Source: an uncultured Bacteroidales bacterium (GTDB lineage: Bacteria > Bacteroidota > Bacteroidia > Bacteroidales > UBA932). From it: a stretch of DNA of 16,173 nucleotides. A program made the position numbers and the translations under genes. The stretch is from assembly GCA_905235775.1 (NCBI GenBank), contig CAJOMY010000065.1:1-16173 (forward strand), read 5' to 3'. Positions 8,714 to 16,173 of the stretch are shown here, one piece after another (within the stretch, counting starts at the first letter, position 1; every line of letters starts with the position of its first letter). The notes under the pieces were generated by a model that saw nothing but the letters and a program-made list of their open reading frames with translations, had not been told where the DNA came from and did not search any database.

Positions 8714-9954
8714 AATTCGATTTTGACAGTTTCCGGGAGATTGCGGATTCGCTCGTCCGCAACAAGAGCAGGAGCCTGCTCACCGGCTTCGGCGTGTTCT
8801 GGGGCATCTTCATGCTGCTCTTCCTGATGGGCGGCGGACAGGGCCTCAAACAGATGATAACCAGCACCTTCGAGGGATTCGCGACCAACACCGGGATCCT
8901 GGTTTCCTCCCAGACCTCGCAAGCGTGGAAAGGATTCCGCGAAGGCCGCTACTGGCGCCTCTCCTATACGGACGTGAGCCGTCTCAAGCAGATGATCCCC
9001 GAACTGGAGACGGTGACCCCGGTCATCAGCACCTACGGCCGCGAGGCGATCTATGGCGACAACACCTCCACCGTCAGCGTGCGCGGCGTGTATGCGGACT
9101 ACCGGAAGATTGAAGAGCCGAAGATCAAGTATGGCCGCTACCTCAACGAGACGGATATCCTGCAGGAACGCAAGGTCTGCGTAATCGGCAAGCGCGTGTA
9201 CCGGGACCTCTTCCCCGAAGGCGGAGATCCCTGCGGCACCTTCATCCAGGTCGGCCCGGTCTATTACCAGATCGTGGGCGTGGATTTCAGCAGCGGCAAT
9301 ATCAGCATCGGCGGCCGCGCGGACCAGTCCCTGCTGGTGCCGCTTCCGCTCTCGCAGAAGATCTACAACCGCGGCCACGACGTGGACCTTATCTGCACCG
9401 TGGCCTATTCCGGCATCCGGATGTCGGACCTGGAGCCCCGCATGCGCCAGATCATCGCGAAACAGCATACTTTTGACCCTTCGGACAAACAGGCGCTGGT
9501 GCTGATCAATACCGAACAGATGTTCGCCCTGGTGGATAATCTCTTCGCCGGCGTAAACTTCCTGATCTGGCTGGTGGGGCTCGGAACCATCCTGGCGGGC
9601 GTGATCGGCGTAAGCAACATCATGATGGTCACGAAGGAGCGCACCACCGAGATCGGCATCCGCCGGGCCATCGGCGCCACCCCGCGCTACATCCTCTCCC
9701 AGATCATCCTGGAAAGCATCGCCCTCACGCTGACGGCAGGATCCTTCGGCATCGTTTTCTCCGTATTCCTGCTGCGGCTGACGGAGACGATCGTGCGGAT
9801 GAACCCCGACAATCCGGCAGCCAGCTTCCAGATCGGATTCTGGCTGGCCGTCGCGGCGGCCCTGATGCTGACCGCGCTCGGCGTGGTCGCAGGCCTGGCA
9901 CCGGCGTCCCGTGCGATGGCCATCAAGCCGGTGGACGCCATGAGAGACGAATGA
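8710..9954 (+). CDS. ABC exporter permease 2 (MacB periplasmic core + FtsX domain)
   Basis: This 414-aa protein is a divergent paralogue of the preceding permease with the same plan: N-terminal helix (~18-42, TGFGVFWGIFMLLFLMGGG), periplasmic core, three C-terminal helices from ~277, coupling segment KERTTEIGIRRAIGA (~309-323) and ending KPVDAMRDE. The ATG at 8710 overlaps the stop of permease 1 by 4 bp. Two unlike permeases beside one ATPase suggest a heterodimeric membrane unit, in contrast to the MacB homodimer of Proteobacteria where ATPase and permease are fused. This layout is common in Bacteroidetes. Confidence 0.93.
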   Translation: MKFDFDSFREIADSLVRNKSRSLLTGFGVFWGIFMLLFLMGGGQGLKQMITSTFEGFATNTGILVSSQTSQAWKGFREGRYWRLSYTDVSRLKQMIPELETVTPVISTYGREAIYGDNTSTVSVRGVYADYRKIEEPKIKYGRYLNETDILQERKVCVIGKRVYRDLFPEGGDPCGTFIQVGPVYYQIVGVDFSSGNISIGGRADQSLLVPLPLSQKIYNRGHDVDLICTVAYSGIRMSDLEPRMRQIIAKQHTFDPSDKQALVLINTEQMFALVDNLFAGVNFLIWLVGLGTILAGVIGVSNIMMVTKERTTEIGIRRAIGATPRYILSQIILESIALTLTAGSFGIVFSVFLLRLTETIVRMNPDNPAASFQIGFWLAVAAALMLTALGVVAGLAPASRAMAIKPVDAMRDE

Positions 9955-9973
9955 TAAAATAAAAACCAACGAT

Positions 9974-11071
9974 ATGAAACGAATCTTCAAGTACATCATT
10001 TTCGCCCTGATCGGGCTGATCTTCATCGGGACTTTCGCCTATCTGTTCCGCAACTCCCGGCCCGAGCAGGTCGCGTACCAGGAACTGGAGGCCACGGCCA
10101 TGGACATCCACCGGACGACCGTCGTGACCGGCAAGATCGAGCCGCGCAACGAGGTCAACGTCAAGCCGCAGATCAACGGCATCATCGCCGAACTCTACAA
10201 AGAGGCCGGCCAGCAGGTCAAGGAAGGCGAGGTGATCGCCAAGCTCCGCGTGATTCCGGACATGAACTCCCTGAGCTCCGCCCAGTCCCGTGTGCGCCTC
10301 TCGGAAATCAACCTCAAGCAGGCCAAGACCAACTACGAGCGCGAAAAGGCCCTCTACGACAAGAAACTCGTCAGCGACGAAGAATATGACCAGGTGCTCC
10401 AGTCCTACAATCAGGCGCAGGAAGAGGCCGCGGCGGCCAAAGAGTCCCTGGAGGTCATCCGCGACGGCGTGTCTTCCCGCAACACCACCGGCAGCTCCAC
10501 CCTGGTCCGCTCCACCATCACGGGCCTGATCCTCGACATCCCCGTCAAAGTGGGCAATTCGGTGATCCAGGCCAACACGATGAACGACGGCACCACGGTC
10601 GCCACCGTGGCCGACATGTCCGACCTCATCTTCGATGGCAACATCGACGAGACCGAAGTGGGGGCCCTTGTGGAAGGCATCCCGATGCGTATCAGCATCG
10701 GCGCCCTGCCGGACTACAGCTCCGAGGCCGCCCTGGAATACATTTCCCCGAAGGCGGTCGAGAACAACGGCGCCAACCAGTTCGAGATCAAGGCTGCGGT
10801 GCAGGTCAATTCGGCCCACATGATCCGCTCCGGCTACAGCGCCAACGCCGAGATCGTGCTGGAAACGGCCAGAGAGGTCCTGTCCATCCCGGAGAGCGCG
10901 CTGGAGTTCGACGGCGACGACACCTATGTCTGGCGCAAGAACGACGCCGGCGGCTACGACCGCGTGCCGGTCAGGACCGGCCTGAGCGACGGCGTCAACA
11001 TCGAAATCAAGGAAGGCCTGGTCCAGGGCGACATCGTCCGCGGCCCGAAGATCATCAACGAAGCAAACTGA
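9974..11071 (+). CDS. Periplasmic adaptor (HlyD/MacA-type membrane fusion protein)
   Basis: This 365-aa protein bridges the permease pair and the outer-membrane channel. It has an N-terminal membrane anchor (~5-25) and then a biotinyl-lipoyl half (~53-93, with TGKIEPRNEVNVKPQINGII). An alpha-hairpin of Glu/Lys/Gln-rich coiled coil (~97-165) leads to the second lipoyl half (~175-215), a beta-barrel (~215-300) and the membrane-proximal C-terminal domain. The order is that of MacA/RND adaptors. It begins 19 nt after permease 2 and stops one base before the TolC-like gene, so it belongs to the same operon. It has no lipobox, so anchoring should be through the N-terminal helix. Confidence 0.93.
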   Translation: MKRIFKYIIFALIGLIFIGTFAYLFRNSRPEQVAYQELEATAMDIHRTTVVTGKIEPRNEVNVKPQINGIIAELYKEAGQQVKEGEVIAKLRVIPDMNSLSSAQSRVRLSEINLKQAKTNYEREKALYDKKLVSDEEYDQVLQSYNQAQEEAAAAKESLEVIRDGVSSRNTTGSSTLVRSTITGLILDIPVKVGNSVIQANTMNDGTTVATVADMSDLIFDGNIDETEVGALVEGIPMRISIGALPDYSSEAALEYISPKAVENNGANQFEIKAAVQVNSAHMIRSGYSANAEIVLETAREVLSIPESALEFDGDDTYVWRKNDAGGYDRVPVRTGLSDGVNIEIKEGLVQGDIVRGPKIINEAN

Positions 11072-11072
11072 C

Positions 11073-12398
11073 ATGGCCATGAATAAAATGATTCTCACCC
11101 TCGCCGCGCTGGCCTGCTGCCTGTCCGCCCGGGCCCAACAGGGCCCCTGGAGCCTCCAGGACTGCATCGACCATGCGCTGGAGCACAGCCTCACCATCCG
11201 GCAGAGCGCGCTCACGGTCGAACAGCGCGAGGTGGACCTCAACACGGCCCAGGGCCGCCGGCTGCCGACCGTCAGCGGCTCGGCCTCGGAGAGCCTTTCC
11301 TTCGGCCGCGGCCTCACCGCCGACAACACCTACTCCAACTCCAATACGACCTCCACGTCCTTCAACCTCGGCGCCAGCATGCCCATTTTCCAGGGCTTCG
11401 ACATCACCAACGGCATCAAGGTCGGCAAGCTGAACCTGGCCGCCGCGACGGCCGATCTGGAGAAGGCGCGCGACGACATCCGCGTGGCCGTGGCACAGGC
11501 GTATGTCCAGATCCTCTACAACCAGGAGCTGCTGCGCGTGGCGCATGAGCAGGCGGAGCATGACGCGGAGCTGCTGGAACAGATCCGCGAACGGCTCGCC
11601 GCCGGCAAGGTGAGCGCCGCGGAGGTGTCCGCCCAGCAGGCCACCCTCGCCCAGAGCCGCCAGTCGGAGATCCAGGCCGAAGGGAACCTGCGCATTTCCA
11701 TCCTGGAGTTGACCCAGCTGCTGGAGATCCCTTCGCCGGAAGGTTTCTCCATTGTGGTGCCCGAGGTGGGCGACCCCTCGCAGACCCTGCTGATGCGGCC
11801 CGAGGCCATTTATGAAGAGGCTGTCGCCATCCGGCCGGCCGTCGAGGCTGCCCGGATCAACGTGGACGCCGCCGAGCTGGCCATCGCCCGCGCCAAAGGC
11901 GCCTACCTCCCCTCGCTGACGGTCAACGGCGGCATCGGCTCCAACTTTTACACCAACTCCGTGATGAAGTCCGCCCCGTTCGGCGAGCAGATGAAGAACA
12001 ATTTCGGCCAGTCCCTCGGCATGTCGCTGAGCATCCCCATCTTCCAGGGCTTCGCCACCCGTAACCGGGTCCGCACGGCCCAGCTGAGCTACGAGGGCCA
12101 GCAGATCCAGCTGGAGAACGTCAAGAAGGCGCTCTACAAGGAGATCCAGCAGGCTTACTACAACGCCGTGACGGCCCAGGCCCGCTACGCCGGCAGCCGC
12201 GAGAGCGCGCAGAGCGCACGCCAGCACTACGAGCTGACCGAGGAGAAATACACGGTGGGCAAGGCCGGCGTGGCCGATTACAACGACGCCCGCAACAGCT
12301 GGCTGCGTGCCGAGTCCGACCACATCCAGGCCCGCTTCCAGTGCCTGTACCAGATCAAATTGCTGGATTTCTACCGGGGTCTGGACCTGCAATTCTAA
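11073..12398 (+). CDS. TolC-family outer-membrane efflux protein
   Basis: The 441-aa product should form the trimeric outer-membrane exit duct of this exporter. A signal peptide (residues 1-21, cleavage after ARA) precedes two homologous halves. Each half carries the same beta-strand motif: PIFQGFDITNG at ~104 and PIFQGFATRNR at ~322. Long helical stretches rich in Ala, Gln and Glu follow, as in the TolC/OEP repeat. It begins one base after the adaptor stop and is the last clear member of the exporter operon. A 20-bp AT-rich gap separates it from the next gene. Possible internal starts at MNK or MIL would shift the N-terminus by only a few residues. Confidence 0.94.
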   Translation: MAMNKMILTLAALACCLSARAQQGPWSLQDCIDHALEHSLTIRQSALTVEQREVDLNTAQGRRLPTVSGSASESLSFGRGLTADNTYSNSNTTSTSFNLGASMPIFQGFDITNGIKVGKLNLAAATADLEKARDDIRVAVAQAYVQILYNQELLRVAHEQAEHDAELLEQIRERLAAGKVSAAEVSAQQATLAQSRQSEIQAEGNLRISILELTQLLEIPSPEGFSIVVPEVGDPSQTLLMRPEAIYEEAVAIRPAVEAARINVDAAELAIARAKGAYLPSLTVNGGIGSNFYTNSVMKSAPFGEQMKNNFGQSLGMSLSIPIFQGFATRNRVRTAQLSYEGQQIQLENVKKALYKEIQQAYYNAVTAQARYAGSRESAQSARQHYELTEEKYTVGKAGVADYNDARNSWLRAESDHIQARFQCLYQIKLLDFYRGLDLQF

Positions 12399-12406
12399 TT
12401 AATTGC

Positions 12407-12414
12407 TAATTTTG
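12407..12414 (+). promoter_or_regulatory. Possible -7 box (TAATTTTG) before the outer-membrane protein gene
   Basis: TAATTTTG fits TAnnTTTG and sits in the AT-rich 20-bp gap after the TolC-like gene. It ends only 4 nt before the ATG at 12419. If used, transcription would begin at or next to the start codon, giving a leaderless mRNA. No -33 TTTG is evident, because the region 19-21 nt upstream is the end of the TolC-like coding sequence. This may be chance. Confidence 0.25.
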
Positions 12415-12418
12415 CGGT

Positions 12419-13162
12419 ATGAAAAAATTGATTCTGCTAAGCTTCGCGGCGCTTGCGCTCTCCGCCGCCGCCTTCGCCCAGGACCGCGAGATCGATCTTC
12501 GCAACTGGGAGGATTTCAACAAGATTGACCTTTCCAAGGGCCGTACCCGCGTGGACACCGGCCTCAGTTTCGCCTTCCCGATGAACTTCGCCTGGACGAC
12601 GCTGACCAACATCAACTACAAGGGGGACTGGGCCGGCAGCGACCTCGCGGGCTTCCTGAATTTCGACACCGGCCGCAACTTCGTGTATGGGCTGCAGCTC
12701 ATCGACGTGAACATCCACTACGGCGCCCTGTACCTCTCAGCAGGTCTGCGCTGGACCTTCATGGACTTCACCTTCAAGGACAACCAGACTTCGATCAAAC
12801 AGGTCGGCAACAGCTTCGTCCCGTATCGCATCCCGACCGAGATATCGAACTACGACTACCGCAAATCCAAGATCCACTCCACCTACTTCGGCCTGCCCGT
12901 CCGCCTGGGCGTCAACTTCGGCAAAGCCACGTTCTACGCCGGCGGCAGCATCGAATACCTCGTGAACGGCTACGCCAAATACAAGCGTCCCGTCAGCAGG
13001 GCACAGATGAAAGCGCTCTTCAACCCGATCCGCGCCACCGTCGAGGGCGGGTTCTCCTACGGCATCCTCGGCGTGTTCGTCCAGTACGGACTGACCTCGC
13101 TCTTCGCGCAGGACCTGAGCGATGCCCGGACCCTCACCTTCGGCATCCTTCTGGGGCTGTAG
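12419..13162 (+). CDS. Outer-membrane beta-barrel protein of unknown function
   Basis: The 247-aa product has a clear signal peptide (MKKLILLSFAALALSAAAFA, cleavage before Gln21). The mature part has alternating hydrophobic and polar strands rich in Tyr, Phe and Gly (for example FVYGLQLIDVNIHYGALYLSAGLRW and later YGILGVFVQYGL), typical of porin-fold or OmpA-barrel-like proteins of Bacteroidetes. The fold assignment comes from pattern only; I do not recognise a named family. It lies 20 nt after the TolC-like gene and 2 nt before the CYTH gene. It may be read through from the exporter operon or start a new unit. Confidence 0.8.
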   Translation: MKKLILLSFAALALSAAAFAQDREIDLRNWEDFNKIDLSKGRTRVDTGLSFAFPMNFAWTTLTNINYKGDWAGSDLAGFLNFDTGRNFVYGLQLIDVNIHYGALYLSAGLRWTFMDFTFKDNQTSIKQVGNSFVPYRIPTEISNYDYRKSKIHSTYFGLPVRLGVNFGKATFYAGGSIEYLVNGYAKYKRPVSRAQMKALFNPIRATVEGGFSYGILGVFVQYGLTSLFAQDLSDARTLTFGILLGL

Positions 13163-13164
13163 GA

Positions 13165-13635
13165 ATGGCCTTTCAGGAGATTGAACGCAAATTCCTGGTC
13201 GCCGGAGACTTCCGCGGGGAGGCTTCCGGCGCCAGCCGTATCGTCCAGGGCTTCCTGAGCTCGGCGCCGGGACGCACCGTGCGCGTCCGGATCCGCGGCG
13301 ACCGGGGATACCTGACGGTCAAGGGCCCGGCGCAGGGGATCACCCGCTTCGAGTGGGAAAAAGAGATTCCCGCCGACGAGGCGGAGCAGTTGCTCGCCCT
13401 GTGCGAGCGCGGCGTGATCGACAAGACGCGCCACCTCGTCCCCGCCCCGGACGGACACGTCTGGGAGGTGGACGAATTCCACGGCGACAACGCGGGGCTC
13501 GTGGTCGCCGAGATTGAACTGCAGGCGGAGGACGAACCCTTCGTGCGCCCGGCCTGGCTGGGCGGGGAAGTCACGGGCGACCGCCGCTACTACAACTCCA
13601 TGCTGATCAAATGTCCTTACAAAGACTGGAAATGA
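13165..13635 (+). CDS. CYTH-domain protein (triphosphate tunnel metalloenzyme family)
   Basis: CYTH proteins bind triphosphates inside a beta-tunnel, and some small bacterial members are tripolyphosphatases. The signature ExExK is present as EIERK (Glu5, Glu7, Lys9). It is followed by charged strands expected in the tunnel (RTVRVRIRGDRGYLTVKGP, then FEWEKEIP, then VWEVDEFHG and VAEIEL). At 156 aa it is the usual length of stand-alone bacterial members, so it is probably complete and soluble. Substrate is uncertain: inorganic tripolyphosphate hydrolysis is the best guess from family knowledge. It starts 2 nt after the beta-barrel gene and its stop overlaps the galE start by 4 bp. Confidence 0.88.
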   Translation: MAFQEIERKFLVAGDFRGEASGASRIVQGFLSSAPGRTVRVRIRGDRGYLTVKGPAQGITRFEWEKEIPADEAEQLLALCERGVIDKTRHLVPAPDGHVWEVDEFHGDNAGLVVAEIELQAEDEPFVRPAWLGGEVTGDRRYYNSMLIKCPYKDWK

Positions 13636-14660
13636 AAAAGACCGTACTCGTGTCCGGCGGAGCCGGATTCATCGGCAGCCACGTGACCGTGGAGCTGGCC
13701 CGGGCCGGCTATGACGTGCTCATCGCCGACAACTTCTCCAACTGCGACGAGACCAATTACAAAGGCGTCTGCGCCATCCTGGGACGGGAGCTCCCGATGA
13801 TTCCCATGGACTTCTGCCATAAATCCGCCGTCGAAGATCTCTTCGACCGGCATCACATCGACGCCGTCATCCATTTCGCCGCCTTCAAGGCGGTGGGCGA
13901 GTCGGTCGCCGAGCCGCTGAAATACTACCGCAACAACCTCACCTCGTTCATCAATATCCTGGAGGCAGCCCGCAGCCAGGGGGGGTGCAACGTGCTGTTC
14001 TCCTCGTCTGCGACAGTCTATGGACAGACGGACAAGCTGCCCGTGACGGAAGATACTCCGCGCCAGCCGGCCGAGTCGCCCTACGGCAACACGAAGACCA
14101 TGTGCGAGGACATCCTGCGCGACAGCGTGAAGGCCTATCCGGGCGTACGCGGCATCGCGCTGCGCTATTTCAACCCCATCGGCGCACACCCCTCCGCGCT
14201 GATCGGCGAGCTGCCGCGCGGCGTGCCCAACAACCTGGTCCCCTTCATCACCCAGACCGCCATCGGCAAGCGCGAGTGCCTGTCCGTGTTCGGCAACGAC
14301 TATCCCACGCCGGACGGGACCTGCCTGCGCGACTTCATCGACATCGTGGACCTCGCGAAGGCGCATGTCTGCGCCGTGGCGCGCATGCTCGACGGCCGGA
14401 TGAAGCAGGACTACGAGATCTTCAACGTCGGCACGGGCCGGCCGCTCTCCGTGCTGGAGCTGATCACCGCCTTCGAGAAGGTCAACGGCGTGAAACTGAA
14501 CTGGAAGTACGCCCCGCGCCGTCCCGGCGACGTGGTGGCCATCTGGGCCGATCCGACCCGGGCGGAGCAGGAACTGGGCTGGAAGGCGGAGCGCAGCGTC
14601 GAGCAGACCCTCGCCACCGCCTGGGCCTGGGAAAAGCACCTCGCCTCCCTGTCATTCTGA
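13632..14660 (+). CDS. galE: UDP-glucose 4-epimerase
   Basis: GalE interconverts UDP-glucose and UDP-galactose, feeding galactose use and cell-surface glycan synthesis. The Rossmann NAD-binding motif GGAGFIG lies at 9-15. The catalytic triad is visible as SSSATVYG (Ser126) and YGNTK (Tyr151, Lys155), with the same spacing as in E. coli GalE. ALRYFNPIGAHPS and the long C-terminal substrate domain are typical. At 342 aa it is full length. I chose the ATG at 13632 (MKKTVLVSGG) over an in-frame ATG 21 nt upstream because it gives the canonical N-terminus and an ATGA overlap with the CYTH gene. The final residues and stop codon lie inside a 27-bp interspersed element. Confidence 0.95.
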   Translation: MKKTVLVSGGAGFIGSHVTVELARAGYDVLIADNFSNCDETNYKGVCAILGRELPMIPMDFCHKSAVEDLFDRHHIDAVIHFAAFKAVGESVAEPLKYYRNNLTSFINILEAARSQGGCNVLFSSSATVYGQTDKLPVTEDTPRQPAESPYGNTKTMCEDILRDSVKAYPGVRGIALRYFNPIGAHPSALIGELPRGVPNNLVPFITQTAIGKRECLSVFGNDYPTPDGTCLRDFIDIVDLAKAHVCAVARMLDGRMKQDYEIFNVGTGRPLSVLELITAFEKVNGVKLNWKYAPRRPGDVVAIWADPTRAEQELGWKAERSVEQTLATAWAWEKHLASLSF

Positions 14661-14676
14661 GCACAGCGAAGAGTCC
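14650..14676 (+). repeat. Degenerate copy of the widespread GTCATTCTGAGC...AGCGAAGA interspersed element
   Basis: TGTCATTCTGAGCACAGCGA followed by AGAGTCC resembles the short interspersed repeat seen in many bacterial genomes as TCATTCTGAGCGNAGCGAAGAATC, often mistranslated as VILSxAKN. The copy includes the galE stop codon (14658-14660) and ends at the base before the next start codon. Family recognition is from memory; only one copy is inside this window. Confidence 0.5.
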
Positions 14677-15168
14677 ATGTATGTCGGCTTGATCAGCGAC
14701 ACCCACGGGGTATTCTCCGACGGCTTCCGGAAATTCCTGGAGCCGGTGGACGTCATCTGGCATGCCGGCGACTTCGGGGGCGGCATCTCCTTCGTCGATT
14801 CGATTGCCGCGTTCAAGCCCCTGGTCGGCGTGCACGGCAACTGCGACGGGCAGGACATCCGGCGCGAATACCCGGCCTTCCAATACCTGGAGGTCCAGGG
14901 CAAGAAGGTCCTGATGACCCACATCGGCGGTTCTCCCGGGCACTACGACCTGCGCGCCGCCGCGCTCATCGACCGGTACAAGCCGGATGTATTCATCTGC
15001 GGCCACTCCCACATTCTCAAGGTGATGCAGGACCATAAGAACAAACTGCTTTACCTCAACCCCGGCGCCGCCGGCATCCAGGGCTGGCATGTCGTCCGGA
15101 CCGCCCTGCGCTTCCGGATCGAAGCGGGCAGAGTGAAAGATATGGAAGTATTTGAGCTTCCGAGATAG
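14677..15168 (+). CDS. YfcE/MJ0936-family metallophosphoesterase
   Basis: This 163-aa protein is a single-domain calcineurin-like phosphodiesterase. All metal-ligand motifs are visible: SDTH (Asp8, His10), HAGDF (Asp32), HGNCDG (Asn55), THIGG (His82) and GHSH (His110, His112), followed by NPGA. Members hydrolyse phosphodiesters with Mn or similar metals in vitro; the physiological substrate is usually unknown. The length is normal for the family. It starts 16 nt after the galE stop, directly behind the short interspersed element, and is followed after 5 nt by the TonB receptor gene, so it is likely co-transcribed with both. Confidence 0.92.
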   Translation: MYVGLISDTHGVFSDGFRKFLEPVDVIWHAGDFGGGISFVDSIAAFKPLVGVHGNCDGQDIRREYPAFQYLEVQGKKVLMTHIGGSPGHYDLRAAALIDRYKPDVFICGHSHILKVMQDHKNKLLYLNPGAAGIQGWHVVRTALRFRIEAGRVKDMEVFELPR

Positions 15169-15173
15169 GAAAT

Positions 15174-16173
15174 ATGAAAAACAAGTTAGTAGTTGTACGC
15201 AGGGCCCTGCCGGTCCTGTTCCTCCTGGCAGCCCCCGGCGTGGCCGCCCGGGCACAGGATCATCCCGATTCCGCCCTTGAGCAGCTCGAGGGCGTCGTCG
15301 TCACCACCAGCCGGCTTCCGGCCTATCTGGGCGAGAGCGTGCGCATCGTGACCGTGCTGGACAGCGTGGCCATCTCCACGATTCCGGCCTCCAATATCAA
15401 CGACCTGCTCAAATTCGCCGCGGGCGTGGACGTCCGGCAGCGGGGGCCCGAAGGGATCCAGACCGACATCAGCCTGCGCGGCGGCACCGGCGAGCAGATT
15501 GCCGTCCTGCTGGACGGCGTGAGCATCTCGGATCCGCAGACCGGGCACAATTCCGCCGACTTCCCCGTGAGCATATCCGAGATTGAGCGCATCGAGATCC
15601 TGGAAGGCCCGGCTGCGCGCACCTACGGCACGTCCGCCCTGCTCGGGGCCATCAACATCGTCACGAAAAAGGACAAGAACAAGGCCGATGAGATGATGGC
15701 GGAGGTCGTGATACCGGAAGAAGAACTCTCTGAAGATGATGAAATTCAAGTCGTTGGAGGAGATACTCCAATAGTTCATCCTCCATATACCACAGATGTT
15801 GCGGAATTGAAAGTCGCAACCAGCGTATTTGACTCAATTAAGATCAGACCAAGTTCACTTATAACACAGTATTTCTCTCAGCACCTCGATCATATTATAC
15901 CAAGAAAGGAGAAGGTGATGAAGGACTATTTGAATGCATACTTCAGTGAATACATGAGTAAACCTGTGGATTTGAGGCATCTCTACACCGCTGAACATAC
16001 ATGCCTGTTAATGTCGCATGTAGAACCTTTGTTTCAAGCATTCACTCGGATTCTCAGATGTTTGAACTATTCTCTGGGTTCAGAGAGTGAGTGTGAACGA
16101 GTGATATCTAAAATGGAAGATATATGCGGCAATAAGAAAACGAATATGTTGATTACAACATTGTCGAATCGAT
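15174..16173 (+). CDS. TonB-dependent receptor N-terminus fused in frame to unrelated sequence; truncated by window
   Basis: The frame from ATG 15174 (after AGGAAAT, a rare SD-like signal here) is open to the window edge, 333 codons. Residues 1-27 are a signal peptide (AARAQ). Residues ~38-166 are a clean TonB plug domain: EGVVVTTSR (TonB-box region), INDLLKFAAGVDV, DISLRGG, VLLDGVSISDPQTGHN, IERIEILEGPAARTYG and GAINIVTKK. The style resembles BtuB-like or iron receptors without a carboxypeptidase-like domain. The 22-strand barrel that should follow is missing. From about residue 167 the protein becomes acidic (PEEELSEDDEIQVV) and then Leu/Tyr/Lys-rich and helical, with no receptor features and AT-rich codons. 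I do not recognise the second part. Confidence 0.7.
   Translation, partial: MKNKLVVVRRALPVLFLLAAPGVAARAQDHPDSALEQLEGVVVTTSRLPAYLGESVRIVTVLDSVAISTIPASNINDLLKFAAGVDVRQRGPEGIQTDISLRGGTGEQIAVLLDGVSISDPQTGHNSADFPVSISEIERIEILEGPAARTYGTSALLGAINIVTKKDKNKADEMMAEVVIPEEELSEDDEIQVVGGDTPIVHPPYTTDVAELKVATSVFDSIKIRPSSLITQYFSQHLDHIIPRKEKVMKDYLNAYFSEYMSKPVDLRHLYTAEHTCLLMSHVEPLFQAFTRILRCLNYSLGSESECERVISKMEDICGNKKTNMLITTLSNR
15669..15720. other. Compositional breakpoint inside the TonB receptor frame
   Basis: The plug domain ends cleanly at GAINIVTKK (codon 166 ends at 15671). GC-rich codons persist to about 15710 (GCG GAG GTC GTG), then A/T-ending codons dominate. G+C falls from 41/60 at 15481-15540 to 22/60 at 15841-15900. 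The frame stays open across the join. I found no inverted repeats or target duplication that would mark a transposon edge. Confidence 0.6.

Noticed and set aside
9923..12392. Several 400+ codon minus-strand frames opposite the adaptor and TolC-like genes
   Set aside because: They lack any domain motif and are shadows of GC-rich sense codons; both sense frames have full family signatures.
13985..14692. Plus-strand frame of 235 codons overlapping galE and ending VILSTAKS
   Set aside because: It is out of frame with galE. Its end is only the translated interspersed element, a known source of spurious proteins.
16083..16165. Resemblance of SESECERVISKMEDI in the tail to the C-terminal dimerisation region of eukaryotic hAT transposases
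   Set aside because: Only a short pattern matches (CER, S.M..I), and the flanking sequence does not follow the family. It is too weak to call without a profile search.

Overview
The window is a Bacteroidetes (Bacteroidales) stretch, probably from a gut or rumen metagenome. The evidence is the TAnnTTTG-type -7 promoter boxes, the near absence of Shine-Dalgarno sequences, a large secreted Ig-like protein of Prevotella type, a PA14-containing GH3 enzyme, and a TonB receptor plug. It is not uniform in composition. Roughly 1-4400 is AT-rich (22/60 G+C at 1801-1860, 27/60 at 4201-4260). About 4450-15690 is GC-rich (42/60 at 5461-5520, 41/60 at 15481-15540). From about 15700 to the end it is AT-rich again (22/60 at 15841-15900). 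Both breaks fall inside open reading frames that stay in frame. The simplest reading is a chimeric contig in which a GC-rich Bacteroidales core (Alistipes- or Cryptobacteroides-like in feel) is joined to other DNA at both ends. A real recombinant is the alternative.

Left part, minus strand. Positions 1-3137 encode the N-terminal 1045 residues of a secreted multi-domain beta-sandwich protein that runs off the window. It is probably the non-catalytic front of a pectate-lyase-like enzyme. A 484-bp intergenic region (3138-3621) holds two TACCTTTG boxes, two minus-strand intrinsic terminators and a possible ~105-nt small RNA. Next comes a GH3 beta-xylosidase/beta-glucosidase-like lipoprotein (3622-6507). 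Its N-terminal two thirds is GC-rich and its C-terminal third is AT-rich.

Centre, plus strand. Divergent from the GH3 gene is a compact five-gene operon for a MacAB/TolC-type tripartite ABC exporter: ATPase, two different FtsX/MacB-like permeases, periplasmic adaptor and outer-membrane factor. The first three genes are joined by 4-bp ATGA overlaps. ATPase and permeases would power substrate transfer, and adaptor plus TolC would carry it across the envelope. The substrate is unknown.

Right part, plus strand. The same direction continues with an outer-membrane beta-barrel protein of unknown role, a CYTH/triphosphate-tunnel protein, galE (UDP-glucose 4-epimerase), a YfcE/MJ0936-type metallophosphoesterase, and the start of a TonB-dependent receptor. 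A 27-bp copy of the widespread 'GTCATTCTGAGC..AGCGAAGA' interspersed element supplies the galE stop codon. The receptor frame turns after about 166 residues into an unrelated acidic AT-rich coding sequence that stays open to the window end.

I see no CRISPR array, tRNA, rRNA, transposase or phage module. I found no convincing new multi-gene system. The most notable signals are the two in-frame compositional joins and the candidate small RNA.
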